Below, in pieces: positions 6,928 to 16,679 of a stretch of 16,679 nucleotides of DNA. Position numbers and translations under genes: made by a program. This stretch comes from an uncultured Actinomycetes bacterium. GTDB taxonomy: Bacteria; Actinomycetota; CALGFH01. The stretch covers positions 1 to 16,679 of the forward strand of contig CALGFH010000400.1 of assembly GCA_937881255.1 (NCBI GenBank), written 5' to 3'. Under the pieces are notes generated by a model. The model had not been told where the DNA came from. It ran no database searches and saw only the letters and a list, made by a program, of their open reading frames with translations. Within the stretch, counting starts at the first letter, position 1; each line of letters starts with the position of its first letter.

Positions 6928-7380
6928 CCGGCCGGTCCGGCGCCGGTGCCCAGGACGGTGTCCGCGAACCCGCCCACCACCTCCAGCCAGCGGGCGGGGA
7001 GGTCGCGGTGGAGGCAGTGGCCGCCGTCCAGGACCACGAACCGGTCCGGCGGCAGCTGGGCCCGCACGGCCTCGCGGCCGGGGCCCTGGAGGGCGCTGCC
7101 CCCGGCCTCGCCGAGCCCGGCCCCGGCCCGCGCGGCCAGCACCACCAGCGGGACCCGGACGGCGGCCACCATCGCCGGCAGGTCCCAGGCGAGGTCGCCC
7201 CGGAGGCCGGCGGCCAGGGCGGCCGTCGCCGTGGCCGGGCAGGTCGAGGGCGTCGACCACCCAGCCCCGGGAGGCCAGGGCCGGGCCGACCCGCCACCAG
7301 GTGGCGGCCGTCGACATGATCCCGTGGAGCAGGACCACCCGGCCGCGGGCCGCCCCCTCGGGGCCCCAGTGCTGGTTCAT
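6903..7380 (-). pseudogene. Alpha/beta hydrolase, frameshifted and missing the nucleophile elbow
   Basis: The start is convincing: ATG at 7380 overlaps the upstream serine hydrolase stop (ATGA). The first 46 or so residues are a typical alpha/beta hydrolase N-terminus (RVVLLHGIMSTAATWWRVGP, then VVDALDLPGHGDG with the oxyanion HG motif). Homology then jumps to another frame by one base at about 7205-7230: LAAGLRGDLAWDLPAMVAAV, VPLVVLAARAGAG, and a C-terminal DGGHCLHRDLPARWLEVV carrying the likely catalytic His, ending at 6903. The middle of the protein, roughly 100 residues with GxSxG and the cap, is absent. The two pieces total about 150 residues where the family has about 240-280. Without a frame change, translation from 7380 would run 746 codons to 5140 without a stop. 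The likely cause is an out-of-frame internal deletion; an assembly collapse in this GC-rich stretch is possible. Confidence 0.75.
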
Positions 7381-8321
7381 CTCGCCTCCAGGAGGGCCGG
7401 GAGCAGGTGCTCGGTGACCAGCTCGCCGGCCGGCCGCCAGCCGGGCGCGAGCTGGTCGGTGGGCGGCGGCCCGGGGTCGAAGCGGGGGTCGCCGGTGACC
7501 ACCACCACCGCCCGGGCGGCCGGGACGGCGGCCACCAGCTGCCCGGCCCAGCCGGCGGCGAACACGCGGTCGGGCCCCACCCAGAGCAGGTAGCCGTAGG
7601 GGTGGTCCTCGGGCGGGCCGCCGCGGTTGTGGGCGGTGGCCATCTCGGCGGCGAAGCCGGGGTCGAGCAGCTGCCGGCCCCGCCAGCGGCCGCCGTCCAG
7701 CCACAGCCGGCCCAGCTTGGCCAGGTCGGCGGCGGCCAGCCGCAGGTGCCCGGCGCCGTAGTCGTAGCCGTCGGGGTCGCGCGGCCAGTGCCACTCGCCG
7801 ATCCCCAGCGGGCCGAACAGGCGGGCCTCGGCGTAGGCGGACAGGGGCATGCCGACCAGCGCGCTCAGGGCGGCCCCGAACAGGTGGGCCCCGCCGTTGT
7901 CGTAGCGGAACCGGGATCCGGGCGGGTCGAGCTGGGGGGCGGCCGCGATCCGCTCCAGCCAGCCGTCCGGCCGGGCCATCACCTCGTCGATCTCGAACGG
8001 CCCCTCGGTCTCGGCCCCGCGGGTCATGGTCAGCAGCTGGCGCAGGGTCTGGCCGGCCGCCGGGGTGGCGGCCAGGCTCGGCAGGGCCCGGCCGACCGGC
8101 AGGTCGAGGTCGTCCAGGCGCCCCTCGGCAACGGCGATCCCGGCCAGGGTGGCCACCACCGACTTGGTCACCGAGAACACGTCGGCGACCCGCGGCCCGC
8201 GGTAGTGCCGGTCGAACACGGCCTGGCCGTCGACCTCGACCCGGAAGTGGCTGGTCTGGGCATAGGCCGACTGGCCGCGGATCGCCTGGTCGACCAGGCG
8301 GCAGGCGTCGGGCACCGGCAC
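7377..8321 (-). CDS. Serine hydrolase of the beta-lactamase / class C esterase family
   Basis: A 314-residue protein of the beta-lactamase-related family (COG1680: class C lactamases, esterases, D-amino-acid peptidases). The catalytic Ser-Lys pair is in S50-V-T-K53, the second motif is Y140-D-N142, and the third motif is G257-W-A-G260, where typical members have (H/K)xG. Between them lie the usual LLTMTRG and GPLGIGEWHWPRDPDGYDYGAGH. No signal peptide is seen, so it is probably cytoplasmic and more likely an esterase or amidase than an antibiotic-resistance enzyme. The GTG start at 8321 has a strong AAGGAG five bases upstream (plus-strand 8327-8332). Its stop overlaps the ATG of the hydrolase remnant (ATGA), so the two were probably a coupled pair. 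The substrate is unknown. Confidence 0.9.
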   Translation of the reverse strand: MPVPDACRLVDQAIRGQSAYAQTSHFRVEVDGQAVFDRHYRGPRVADVFSVTKSVVATLAGIAVAEGRLDDLDLPVGRALPSLAATPAAGQTLRQLLTMTRGAETEGPFEIDEVMARPDGWLERIAAAPQLDPPGSRFRYDNGGAHLFGAALSALVGMPLSAYAEARLFGPLGIGEWHWPRDPDGYDYGAGHLRLAAADLAKLGRLWLDGGRWRGRQLLDPGFAAEMATAHNRGGPPEDHPYGYLLWVGPDRVFAAGWAGQLVAAVPAARAVVVVTGDPRFDPGPPPTDQLAPGWRPAGELVTEHLLPALLEAR

Positions 8322-8382
8322 GTGCGCTCCTTGGCGGGTGGTGGGGGAGTGTCACTGCAGTATGCGACTGTCAGCAATCTGA

Positions 8383-8411
8383 TTGGCACGGCGGCCCGGG
8401 ACGGGCATGAT
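8383..8411 (+). promoter_or_regulatory. Sigma70-type promoter for the small membrane protein
   Basis: TTGGCA (8383-8388) and CATGAT (8406-8411) are separated by exactly 17 bases. They match the -35 consensus at five of six positions and the -10 at four of six. A start near 8418 would give a leader of about 25 bases containing GGAGG before the ATG at 8443. It lies in the gap shared with the divergent serine hydrolase. Confidence 0.5.
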
Positions 8412-8442
8412 CGTGCTCTCGGACGATCCGTCGGAGGTTGCC

Positions 8443-8826
8443 ATGAGGAAGCGGCGGGACCCTTCCGCCATCGAGGACGACGGCCCCAGGCTGATCTCCC
8501 TCCAGGACAAGCACGACGCCGACCGGCTGCTGCAGCAGGCCTATGAGGCCGGGGAGTTCGACAAGGAAGAGCTCAAGCGCCGCCGCGGCAAGGTGTACGC
8601 GGCCGTCACCCCGCGCGACCTGTGGAAGGCCAGCGGCCACCGCATCGGCTCGCGCGAGCGGGCCGACAAGGCCGAGATCCGGCGCTCCATCCGCCTGCAG
8701 CTGGCGATCGTGGCCTTCGCGATCATCATCATGATGTTCGTGGTGCTGGGGACGATCATCAACAACCAGGGGGGCACGGTCGACACCCCGATCTTCCCCT
8801 GGGAGTGGGGCAGCAGCGACAACTGA
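8443..8826 (+). CDS. DUF1707/SHOCT-like small membrane protein
   Basis: A 127-residue protein in three parts. Residues 20-62 (SLQDKHDADRLLQQAYEAGEF, then DKEELKRRRGKVYAAVTPRDL) resemble the DUF1707 / SHOCT-type short helical domain, with its pattern of A-DR-L--AY--GE---EEL--R----AA-T--DL. A basic linker follows, then one transmembrane helix at 85-106 (LQLAIVAFAIIIMMFVVLGTII), and a short tail PTIFPWEW-like (IFPWEWGSSDN). By the positive-inside rule the N-terminal domain should be cytoplasmic. GGAGG at 8433-8437, five bases before ATG 8443, fixes the start; the upstream in-frame TTG at 8383 lies in the -35 element. No function is known for such proteins; actinobacterial relatives are thought to be envelope-associated. 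Its stop is 41 bases before the TetR gene. Confidence 0.8.
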   Translation: MRKRRDPSAIEDDGPRLISLQDKHDADRLLQQAYEAGEFDKEELKRRRGKVYAAVTPRDLWKASGHRIGSRERADKAEIRRSIRLQLAIVAFAIIIMMFVVLGTIINNQGGTVDTPIFPWEWGSSDN

Positions 8827-8829
8827 CCC

Positions 8830-8858
8830 TTGAACTTCGATAGTGACGCTATTACAGT
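8830..8858 (+). promoter_or_regulatory. Promoter of the TetR-ligase operon, leaderless
   Basis: TTGAAC (8830-8835), a 17-base spacer, and TACAGT (8853-8858, fitting TANNNT). Nine bases after the -10 comes the ATG at 8868, and no Shine-Dalgarno sequence precedes it, so the mRNA is probably leaderless or nearly so. The -10 sits inside the inverted repeat, so bound repressor would block RNA polymerase. Confidence 0.6.
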
Positions 8859-8868
8859 AGCGTCACTA
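8841..8868. promoter_or_regulatory. Perfect inverted-repeat operator (11-6-11) for the TetR regulator
   Basis: TAGTGACGCTA, a 6-base spacer TTACAG, then TAGCGTCACTA, its exact reverse complement. The 28-base site covers the spacer and -10 of the promoter and ends on the A of the TetR start codon. This is a classic position for TetR-family autorepression. It could also form an RNA hairpin, but there is no T-run after it, so an operator is the better reading. It is AT-richer than its surroundings. Confidence 0.75.
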
Positions 8869-9503
8869 TGACGAAGCAGCGGCTCACCCGAGCCGAGAAG
8901 AGCGCTCAGACCCGGGCCGAGCTGATGGCCTCGGCCCGGCGGCTGTTCCTGCGCCACGGCTTCCACGCCTGCTCGCTCGAGCTGGTGGCCGAGGAGGCCG
9001 GCTTCACCATCGGCGCCGTCTACTCCCGCTTCGGCAGCAAGGCCGACCTGTTCCTGGCCATCCTCGACCAGCGGATCGACCGGCTGGTGGCCGAGGTGGC
9101 CCAGGTGGCCGGCCTCGACCAGCCGATCCCGGACCACGCCGAGCTGCTGGCCGGCCGGCGCATGGCCCTGCTGGAGCGGGAGCGCGAGTGGTTCCCACTG
9201 GTGCTCGAGTTCTGGTCGCACGCGGCCCGCGACGAGCGCCTGCGGCAGGAGTTCGGCGCCCGCCACGAGCGCCTGGTCGCGGCCTACGCCGGCCTGATCG
9301 AGGCCGACTACGCCCGCCTCGGCCTGCCCCTCCCCCTGGCCCCCGAGGTGCTGGCCAGGGCGGTGGTGGCGATGGGCAACGGCGTGGCCCTGGAGCGGCT
9401 GGCCGATCCGGCCCGGGTGCCCGAGGGGCTGCTGGCCACCATGGCCATCGCCTTCCTGCGCGGGGTGGCCGCCGACGGACCGGCGGCGGAACGGAGGTCC
9501 TGA
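8868..9503 (+). CDS. TetR/AcrR family transcriptional regulator
   Basis: A 211-residue regulator. The N-terminal TetR DNA-binding domain spans about 15-62, with helix-turn-helix CSLELVAEEAGFTIGAVYSRF (split here at residues 35-55) and the usual FGSKADLFLAIL following. The C-terminal all-helical part, about 70-205, would bind the ligand and dimerise; it is too variable to name a ligand. The ATG at 8868 overlaps the end of a perfect inverted repeat, almost certainly this protein's own operator. The gene is one base from the adenylate-forming enzyme gene, and GGAGG at 9493-9497 near its 3' end serves that gene. The simplest model is that an acid or acyl-CoA related to the enzyme's substrate releases the repressor. 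Confidence 0.93.
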   Translation: MTKQRLTRAEKSAQTRAELMASARRLFLRHGFHACSLELVAEEAGFTIGAVYSRFGSKADLFLAILDQRIDRLVAEVAQVAGLDQPIPDHAELLAGRRMALLEREREWFPLVLEFWSHAARDERLRQEFGARHERLVAAYAGLIEADYARLGLPLPLAPEVLARAVVAMGNGVALERLADPARVPEGLLATMAIAFLRGVAADGPAAERRS

Positions 9504-9504
9504 C

Positions 9505-10916
9505 ATGGCAACCACCGACCGGGCCAGGCGGCTGGCCGAGATCGCCGGGGCGATGCGCCTGGCCCGCGAGCTGATCGGGCACGACCGCTGGACCGAGGAC
9601 CAGCTGGCGGCCCACCAGCGCCGGCGGCTCGAGCAGGTGGTGCGCCACGCGGCCGCCAGCTCGCCCTTCTACCGCGAGCGCCTGGCCGGCCTGGGCCCGA
9701 CCGACCCGGTCGAGCTCGGCCAGCTGCCGACGGTCGACAAGGCCACGGTGATGGACCGCTTCGACGACCTGGTCACCGACCGGCGGCTCACCCTGGCGGC
9801 GGTCGAGGCCCACCTGGACGGCCTGACCGGCGACGACCTGCTGCTCGGCCGCTACCGGGCGATGGCCACCGGCGGCAGCACCGGCCGCAAGGGCGTGTTC
9901 GTGGCCGACCGGCCCGAGTGGCGCCAGTACCTGGGCGGGTTCCTCCGCTGGAACCACTACATGGGCCTGAAGCCCCGGCTTCCGCGCCGGCTCCGGATCG
10001 CGTCGATCGCCGCCGCCCGGCCCCTGCACATGAGCTACCGGATGGCGGCCAGCATCGACGTCGGCCTCTACCGGGTGCTGCGGCTGGAGGCGGCCACCCC
10101 CCCGGCGGCCATGGTCGAGGCCCTGAACCGCCACCAGCCGGAGTTCCTCTACGCCTACGGGTCGGTGCTCGGGCTGCTCGCGGCCGAGCAGCTGGAGGGC
10201 CGGCTGCGGATCAGCCCGGCGATCATCGCCAGCTCGGGCGAGACCCACACCGACGAGCTCCGCGACGCCATCCGGTCCGCCTGGGGGACCAGCTCCTTCG
10301 AGCTGTACGGCATGACCGAGGCCGGCATCATCGGCTCCCACTGCGAGCGCCACACCGGCATCCACCTGTTCGAGGACCAGGCGATCTTCGAGGTGGTCGA
10401 TGAGCGGGACCGCCCCGTCCCGGCCGGCCAGGCCGGCCACAAGCTGCTGGTCACCAACCTGGTCACCAGGACCCAGCCGCTGCTCCGCTACGAGGTCTCG
10501 GACATGGTCGCGGTGGCCCCCGAGGGCTGCCCCTGCGGCCGCCCGTTCCGGCTGCTGGCCGGGATCGAGGGCCGCAACGACGACATCCTCCACCTGCCCG
10601 CGGCCGCCGGGGGCACCACCGCCGTCCACCCCCTGGCCCTGCGCACCGCCCTGGCCGGCATCCCCGGCCTGGCCCAGTACAAGGTGGTCCAGGACCGCGA
10701 CGGCCTCCACGTCCGGGTCGCCCTTCGCCCCGGGGCCGACCCCGCCGACGCGGCCCACCTGGTGGCCACCCGCCTGGCCGCCAAGCTGACCGCCCAGGGC
10801 GCGACCCGCCCGGCGATCGAGGTCGAGCTGCGCGACACCCTCCAGGACGAGCGCGACACCGCCGGCAAGTTCAAGCTGGTCGAGTCCCGCCTGCCCCGCC
10901 CGACGGCCCGCGTCCC

Positions 10917-10920
<4 letters not shown>
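9505..10920 (+). CDS. Phenylacetate-CoA ligase (PaaK)-like adenylate-forming enzyme
   Basis: A 471-residue member of the ANL (acyl-CoA synthetase/NRPS adenylation/luciferase) superfamily, of the PaaK/CapK type. Motifs in order: ATP-binding loop TGGSTGRKG (122-130), YGMTEAG (268-274), RYEVSD (328-333), CPCGR (342-346) and GRNDDIL (356-362), with AGKFK (453-457) near the C-terminus carrying the likely catalytic Lys. The paired cysteines in CPCGR are often a metal site in PaaK relatives. Such enzymes join an acid to CoA (or another acceptor) through an acyl-AMP. The substrate is not readable: aromatic, fatty or sugar-linked acids are all possible, and related CapK proteins act in envelope biosynthesis. 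It is the second gene of the TetR operon and has a good GGAGG site. Its TAG stop overlaps the convergent helicase stop. Confidence 0.88.
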
Positions 10921-14174
<3,254 letters not shown>

Positions 14175-14180
14175 GGCCCG

Positions 14181-14186
14181 AACCTA
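14181..14186 (-). promoter_or_regulatory. Possible -10 element of the PHP-UvrD gene
   Basis: On the minus strand TAGGTT (TANNNT) lies six bases before the ATG at 14174. With no clear Shine-Dalgarno sequence, this would suit a leaderless transcript, as for the two regulators in this window. No matching -35 is visible. The rest of the 117-base divergent gap to the FGGY kinase shows no other clear signal. Confidence 0.3.
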
Positions 14187-14291
14187 CCACGAGGGCCCGT
14201 CGGCTCCGCGGCCCCTGGGTGCGCCCGCCCGTCAGCCTGGGTATGGGACCTGGAGGTGGGCGGCGAGGACGACCGGCGGAAGGAGCGCACC

Positions 14292-15851
14292 GTGGTGGAA
14301 GGTCCGTACCTGATGGGGATCGACTTCGGCACCGGCGGGGTCCGGGTCGGCCTGTTCGACCACCAGGGCTCGCCGGCGGTCTTCCGGGCCGTCGAGTTCG
14401 AGACCTCGCACCCGCAGCCGGGCTGGGCCGAGCAGGACCCGGGCGAGTGGTGGTCGTGCCTGGCCCGGGCGACCCGGGGGGCGCTCGAGGAGAGCGGCGT
14501 GCCGGCCGACCAGGTCGCCGGCATCTCGGTGGACGCGACCGCCGCCACGGTGGTGGCGGCCGACGCCCAGGGCCGGCCCCTCCGGCCGGCCATCATGTGG
14601 ATGGACGTGCGCGCGTCCGACCAGGCCAGGCGCATCCAGGAGACCGGCGACCCGGCCCTCAAGTACAACGGGTTCGGTGCCGTGTCGGCCGAGCTCGGCC
14701 TGCCCAAGGCGCTGTGGCTCAAGGAGCACGAGCCGGAGACCTGGAACGGCGCCGCCCGGGTCGGGGAGTGCGCCGACTGGGTGATCCAGCGGCTGACCGG
14801 CGAGGCGGTGACCTCGGTCAACACCGCCAGCGGCAAGTACTACTACGACCGCGACGAGGGCGGGTTCCCCGACGGCCTGTACCAGGCGGTCGGGGTCGAG
14901 GACCTGCTCGAGAAGACCCCGCAGCAGGTGCTCGACCTGGGCACGGCGGTCGGGGAGCTGCGCAAGGAGGCCGCCGAGGAGCTCGGGCTGGCGGCCGGCA
15001 CGCCGGTGGCCGAGGGCGGGATCGACGCCCATGTCGGGGCGCTCGGGCTCGGGGTGGTCTCCCCGGGCATGCTGGCCCTGATCACCGGCTCCTCGCACGT
15101 GATCATCGGGCAGGCCGCGGACGCCATCCACGACCCTGGGTTCTGGGGCGCCTACACCGACGCCATCATCCCCGGGCAGTACACGGTCGAGGCCGGCCAG
15201 GTGTCGACCGGCTCGGTGGTGGCCTGGTTCAAGAACAACTTCGCCGGGGCGGCGGTCGCCGAGGCCGACCGGCGCGGGGTCGACCCCTACGTGGTCCTCA
15301 ACGAGCTGGCCGAGCAGGTGCCGATCGGGTCCGAGGGGCTGCTGGTGCTCGACTACTTCCAGGGCAACCGCTCGCCCTACACCGACCCCCACGCCCGCGG
15401 CCTGGTCTCGGGCCTCTCGCTGCGCCACCGGCCCGGGCACCTGTTCCGGGCCATCCTGGAAGGGATCTGCTTCGGCACCGAGCTGATCTTCCGGACCCTG
15501 CGCGGCCACGACTTCGAGCTCCGGTCGATCGTGGCCGCGGGCGGCGCGACCAGGAGCGAGCTGTGGATGCAGCTCCACGCCGACGTCGCCAACGTGCCCA
15601 TCTCGATCACCCGGGAGCCCGAGAGCCCGACCCTGGGCGCGGCCATGCTGGCCGCGGTCGGGGCCGGGGTCCACCCCGACCTCCAGGCGGCCGCCGCCGA
15701 GATGGTCCACGTCGAGCGCACCATCGAGCCCGACCAGGAGCGGCACCAGCGGTACGCCTTCTTCGTGGACCGCTACGCCGAGCTGTACCCGGCCGTGAAG
15801 GACGTGATGGGCCAGGTGAGCCGGCACGTCGCGGGCGGCGACCCGGCATGA
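14292..15851 (+). CDS. FGGY-family carbohydrate kinase (pentulose/ribulokinase-like)
   Basis: A 519-residue sugar kinase of the FGGY family, which phosphorylates pentuloses, hexuloses or polyols with ATP. The N-terminal phosphate loop is MGIDFGTGGVRVGLFD (8-23), and ISVDATAATVV with IMWMDVRA follows. The probable catalytic Asp is D245 in EGGIDAHVGALGLG. ALITGSSHVIIG (262-273) and AAGGATRSELW (415-425) form the nucleotide site of the C-terminal domain. The DAH and SSHVIIG patterns favour ribulokinase-like members over glycerol or xylulose kinases. The GTG at 14292 has AGGAG (14281-14285) six bases upstream and is preferred over the in-frame ATG at 14313. The stop overlaps the next gene's ATG (ATGA). 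In Bacillus the AraB kinase and AraM dehydrogenase share an operon, a useful parallel; the exact sugar is not established. Confidence 0.9.
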   Translation: MVEGPYLMGIDFGTGGVRVGLFDHQGSPAVFRAVEFETSHPQPGWAEQDPGEWWSCLARATRGALEESGVPADQVAGISVDATAATVVAADAQGRPLRPAIMWMDVRASDQARRIQETGDPALKYNGFGAVSAELGLPKALWLKEHEPETWNGAARVGECADWVIQRLTGEAVTSVNTASGKYYYDRDEGGFPDGLYQAVGVEDLLEKTPQQVLDLGTAVGELRKEAAEELGLAAGTPVAEGGIDAHVGALGLGVVSPGMLALITGSSHVIIGQAADAIHDPGFWGAYTDAIIPGQYTVEAGQVSTGSVVAWFKNNFAGAAVAEADRRGVDPYVVLNELAEQVPIGSEGLLVLDYFQGNRSPYTDPHARGLVSGLSLRHRPGHLFRAILEGICFGTELIFRTLRGHDFELRSIVAAGGATRSELWMQLHADVANVPISITREPESPTLGAAMLAAVGAGVHPDLQAAAAEMVHVERTIEPDQERHQRYAFFVDRYAELYPAVKDVMGQVSRHVAGGDPA

Positions 15852-16679
15852 GCGACCAGCGGATCGCGGCCGCCCTGGGCGACGCCACCGACACCACCCA
15901 GGTCGTCATCGGCGCCGGGGCGCTGGGCTCGGTCGGGGAGGTGTTCGGGCGGAGCTTCGGGGGGCGGCCGGCGGTGGTGGTCGCCGACGCGACCACCTGG
16001 CGGGTCGCCGGCGAGCAGGTCCAGCAGCGGCTGGAGGCGGCCGGGCGGGCGACGGTGACGCCCTACCGCTTCCCACCGGACAGCTTCGTGTACGCCGAGT
16101 ACGGCAACATCGAGCGGCTCCGGGAGGCCATCGCCACCCACGACGCCGTCCCGGTGGCGGTCGGGTCGGGCAGCCTCAACGACATCGTCAAGCGGGCCGC
16201 CCACGAGGCCGGGCGGCCGTACCTGAGCGTGGCCACGGCGGCCTCGATGGACGGCTACACCGCCTTCGGCGCGGCCATCACCAAGGACGGCTACAAGCAG
16301 ACCATGACCTGCCCGGCCCCCCGGGCGGTCGTGGCCGACCTCGAGGTCCTGGCCGGGGCGCCGCCGGCGATGACCGCGTCCGGGTACGGCGACCTGCTGG
16401 GCAAGGTCACGGCCGGGGCCGACTGGCTGGTCGCGGACGCGCTCGGTGTCGAGCCGGTCGACCCCCGGGTCTGGGAGCTGGTGCAGGGCCCGTTGCGCGA
16501 GGCCGTCGGGCGGCCCGGCGAGCTGGCCGCCGGCGACCAGGAGGCGCTGGAACGGCTGGTCGAGGGCCTGGTCATGTCCGGGCTGGCCATGCAGGCCCAC
16601 GCCTCCTCGCGGCCCGCCTCCGGGGCCGAGCACCAGTTCAGCCACCTGTGGGAGATGGAGGGCCTGGGCCACGACCGGC
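15848..16679 (+). CDS. sn-Glycerol-1-phosphate dehydrogenase-like protein (AraM/EgsA family), 3'-truncated
   Basis: The first 277 residues of a group III metal-dependent alcohol dehydrogenase / dehydroquinate synthase-fold protein; the gene runs off the right edge. GSGSLNDIVK (106-115) is the NAD(P)-binding loop, and SVATAASMDGYTAF (127-140) is the mark of the glycerol-1-phosphate dehydrogenase family. GYGDLLGKVTAGADW (179-193) provides a likely metal ligand, D182, and SGAEHQFSHLWEM (258-270) a second, H262; the third His would be just past the window. Archaeal EgsA and Bacillus AraM reduce dihydroxyacetone phosphate to sn-glycerol-1-phosphate. Whether this protein does so or acts on another polyol phosphate is not certain. 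Full members are about 390-450 residues. It is translationally coupled to the FGGY kinase by ATGA. Confidence 0.85.
   Translation, partial: MSDQRIAAALGDATDTTQVVIGAGALGSVGEVFGRSFGGRPAVVVADATTWRVAGEQVQQRLEAAGRATVTPYRFPPDSFVYAEYGNIERLREAIATHDAVPVAVGSGSLNDIVKRAAHEAGRPYLSVATAASMDGYTAFGAAITKDGYKQTMTCPAPRAVVADLEVLAGAPPAMTASGYGDLLGKVTAGADWLVADALGVEPVDPRVWELVQGPLREAVGRPGELAAGDQEALERLVEGLVMSGLAMQAHASSRPASGAEHQFSHLWEMEGLGHDR

Noticed and set aside
7200..7235. Programmed frameshifting in the hydrolase gene.
   Set aside because: There is no slippery heptamer or stop-codon context, and a frame change alone would not restore the missing nucleophile-elbow region.
7377..8321. The serine hydrolase as a true beta-lactamase resistance gene.
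   Set aside because: There is no signal peptide, and the third motif is GWAG instead of KTG or HxG; it fits the general esterase/amidase group.
5140..8355. A 1071-codon open frame on the minus strand across several genes.
   Set aside because: It is only meaningful near 7225-7380, where it holds the hydrolase N-terminus. Elsewhere it is Pro/Arg/Gly-rich shadow sequence out of frame with the serine hydrolase, PPK2 and methyltransferase.
8841..8868. The inverted repeat as an intrinsic terminator for the DUF1707-like gene.
   Set aside because: There is no T-run on either side, and the repeat covers a well-spaced promoter and the TetR start codon, so an operator explains it better. Partial attenuation cannot be excluded.

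Overview
The DNA is very GC-rich, with strong third-position G/C bias in every frame. Genes are packed tightly, many as ATGA or GTGA stop/start overlaps, and several start codons look leaderless. This points to a high-GC actinobacterium (Actinomycetota), perhaps a poorly sampled soil lineage. That assignment is inferred from composition and gene style, not from a marker gene. I see no rRNA, tRNA, CRISPR array, insertion sequence or attachment site, and no gene-free stretch over about 125 bases.

Layout, left to right. (1) 1-684: the 3' end of pcaB (protocatechuate / beta-ketoadipate pathway), overlapping tail-to-tail with a GNAT acetyltransferase (626-1195, minus). (2) 1283-4974, plus: a molybdate cassette. 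A helix-turn-helix + Mop-domain regulator is followed by modA, modB and modC, with overlaps or gaps of about 10 bases, and then 15 bases later by a TrmO/UPF0066-family gene. (3) 4883-6311, minus: a PPK2-family polyphosphate kinase followed by a class I SAM methyltransferase. (4) 6415-6927, plus: a ThpR/2H-phosphoesterase-fold protein that has lost both HxT catalytic motifs. (5) 6903-8321, minus: a beta-lactamase-fold serine hydrolase coupled by ATGA to an alpha/beta-hydrolase gene that is frameshifted and lacks its nucleophile-elbow region. (6) 8443-8826, plus: a small DUF1707/SHOCT-like single-pass membrane protein. (7) 8868-10920, plus: a TetR regulator with a perfect 11-6-11 inverted repeat over its own promoter and start codon, then a PaaK-like adenylate-forming enzyme. 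(8) 10917-14174, minus: a 1085-residue PHP + zinc-knuckle + UvrD-type helicase fusion ending in a sliding-clamp-like QLSFL tail. (9) 14292-16679, plus: an FGGY sugar kinase overlapping by ATGA with an AraM/EgsA-type sn-glycerol-1-phosphate dehydrogenase that runs off the window.

How the genes work together. The molybdate cassette is self-contained: the regulator can sense molybdate through its Mop domain, ModA captures it, ModB carries it across the membrane and ModC powers import. The TetR/ligase pair looks like a ligand-controlled acyl-activation unit. The FGGY kinase and glycerol-1-phosphate dehydrogenase probably form one sugar- or polyol-phosphate pathway. All four convergent gene pairs overlap at their 3' ends, leaving no room for ordinary terminators. 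I found no phage, defence island or biosynthetic cluster. The best leads are the catalytically empty ThpR homologue, the PHP-UvrD fusion with its clamp-like tail, the TetR operator, and the kinase / glycerol-1-phosphate dehydrogenase pair.
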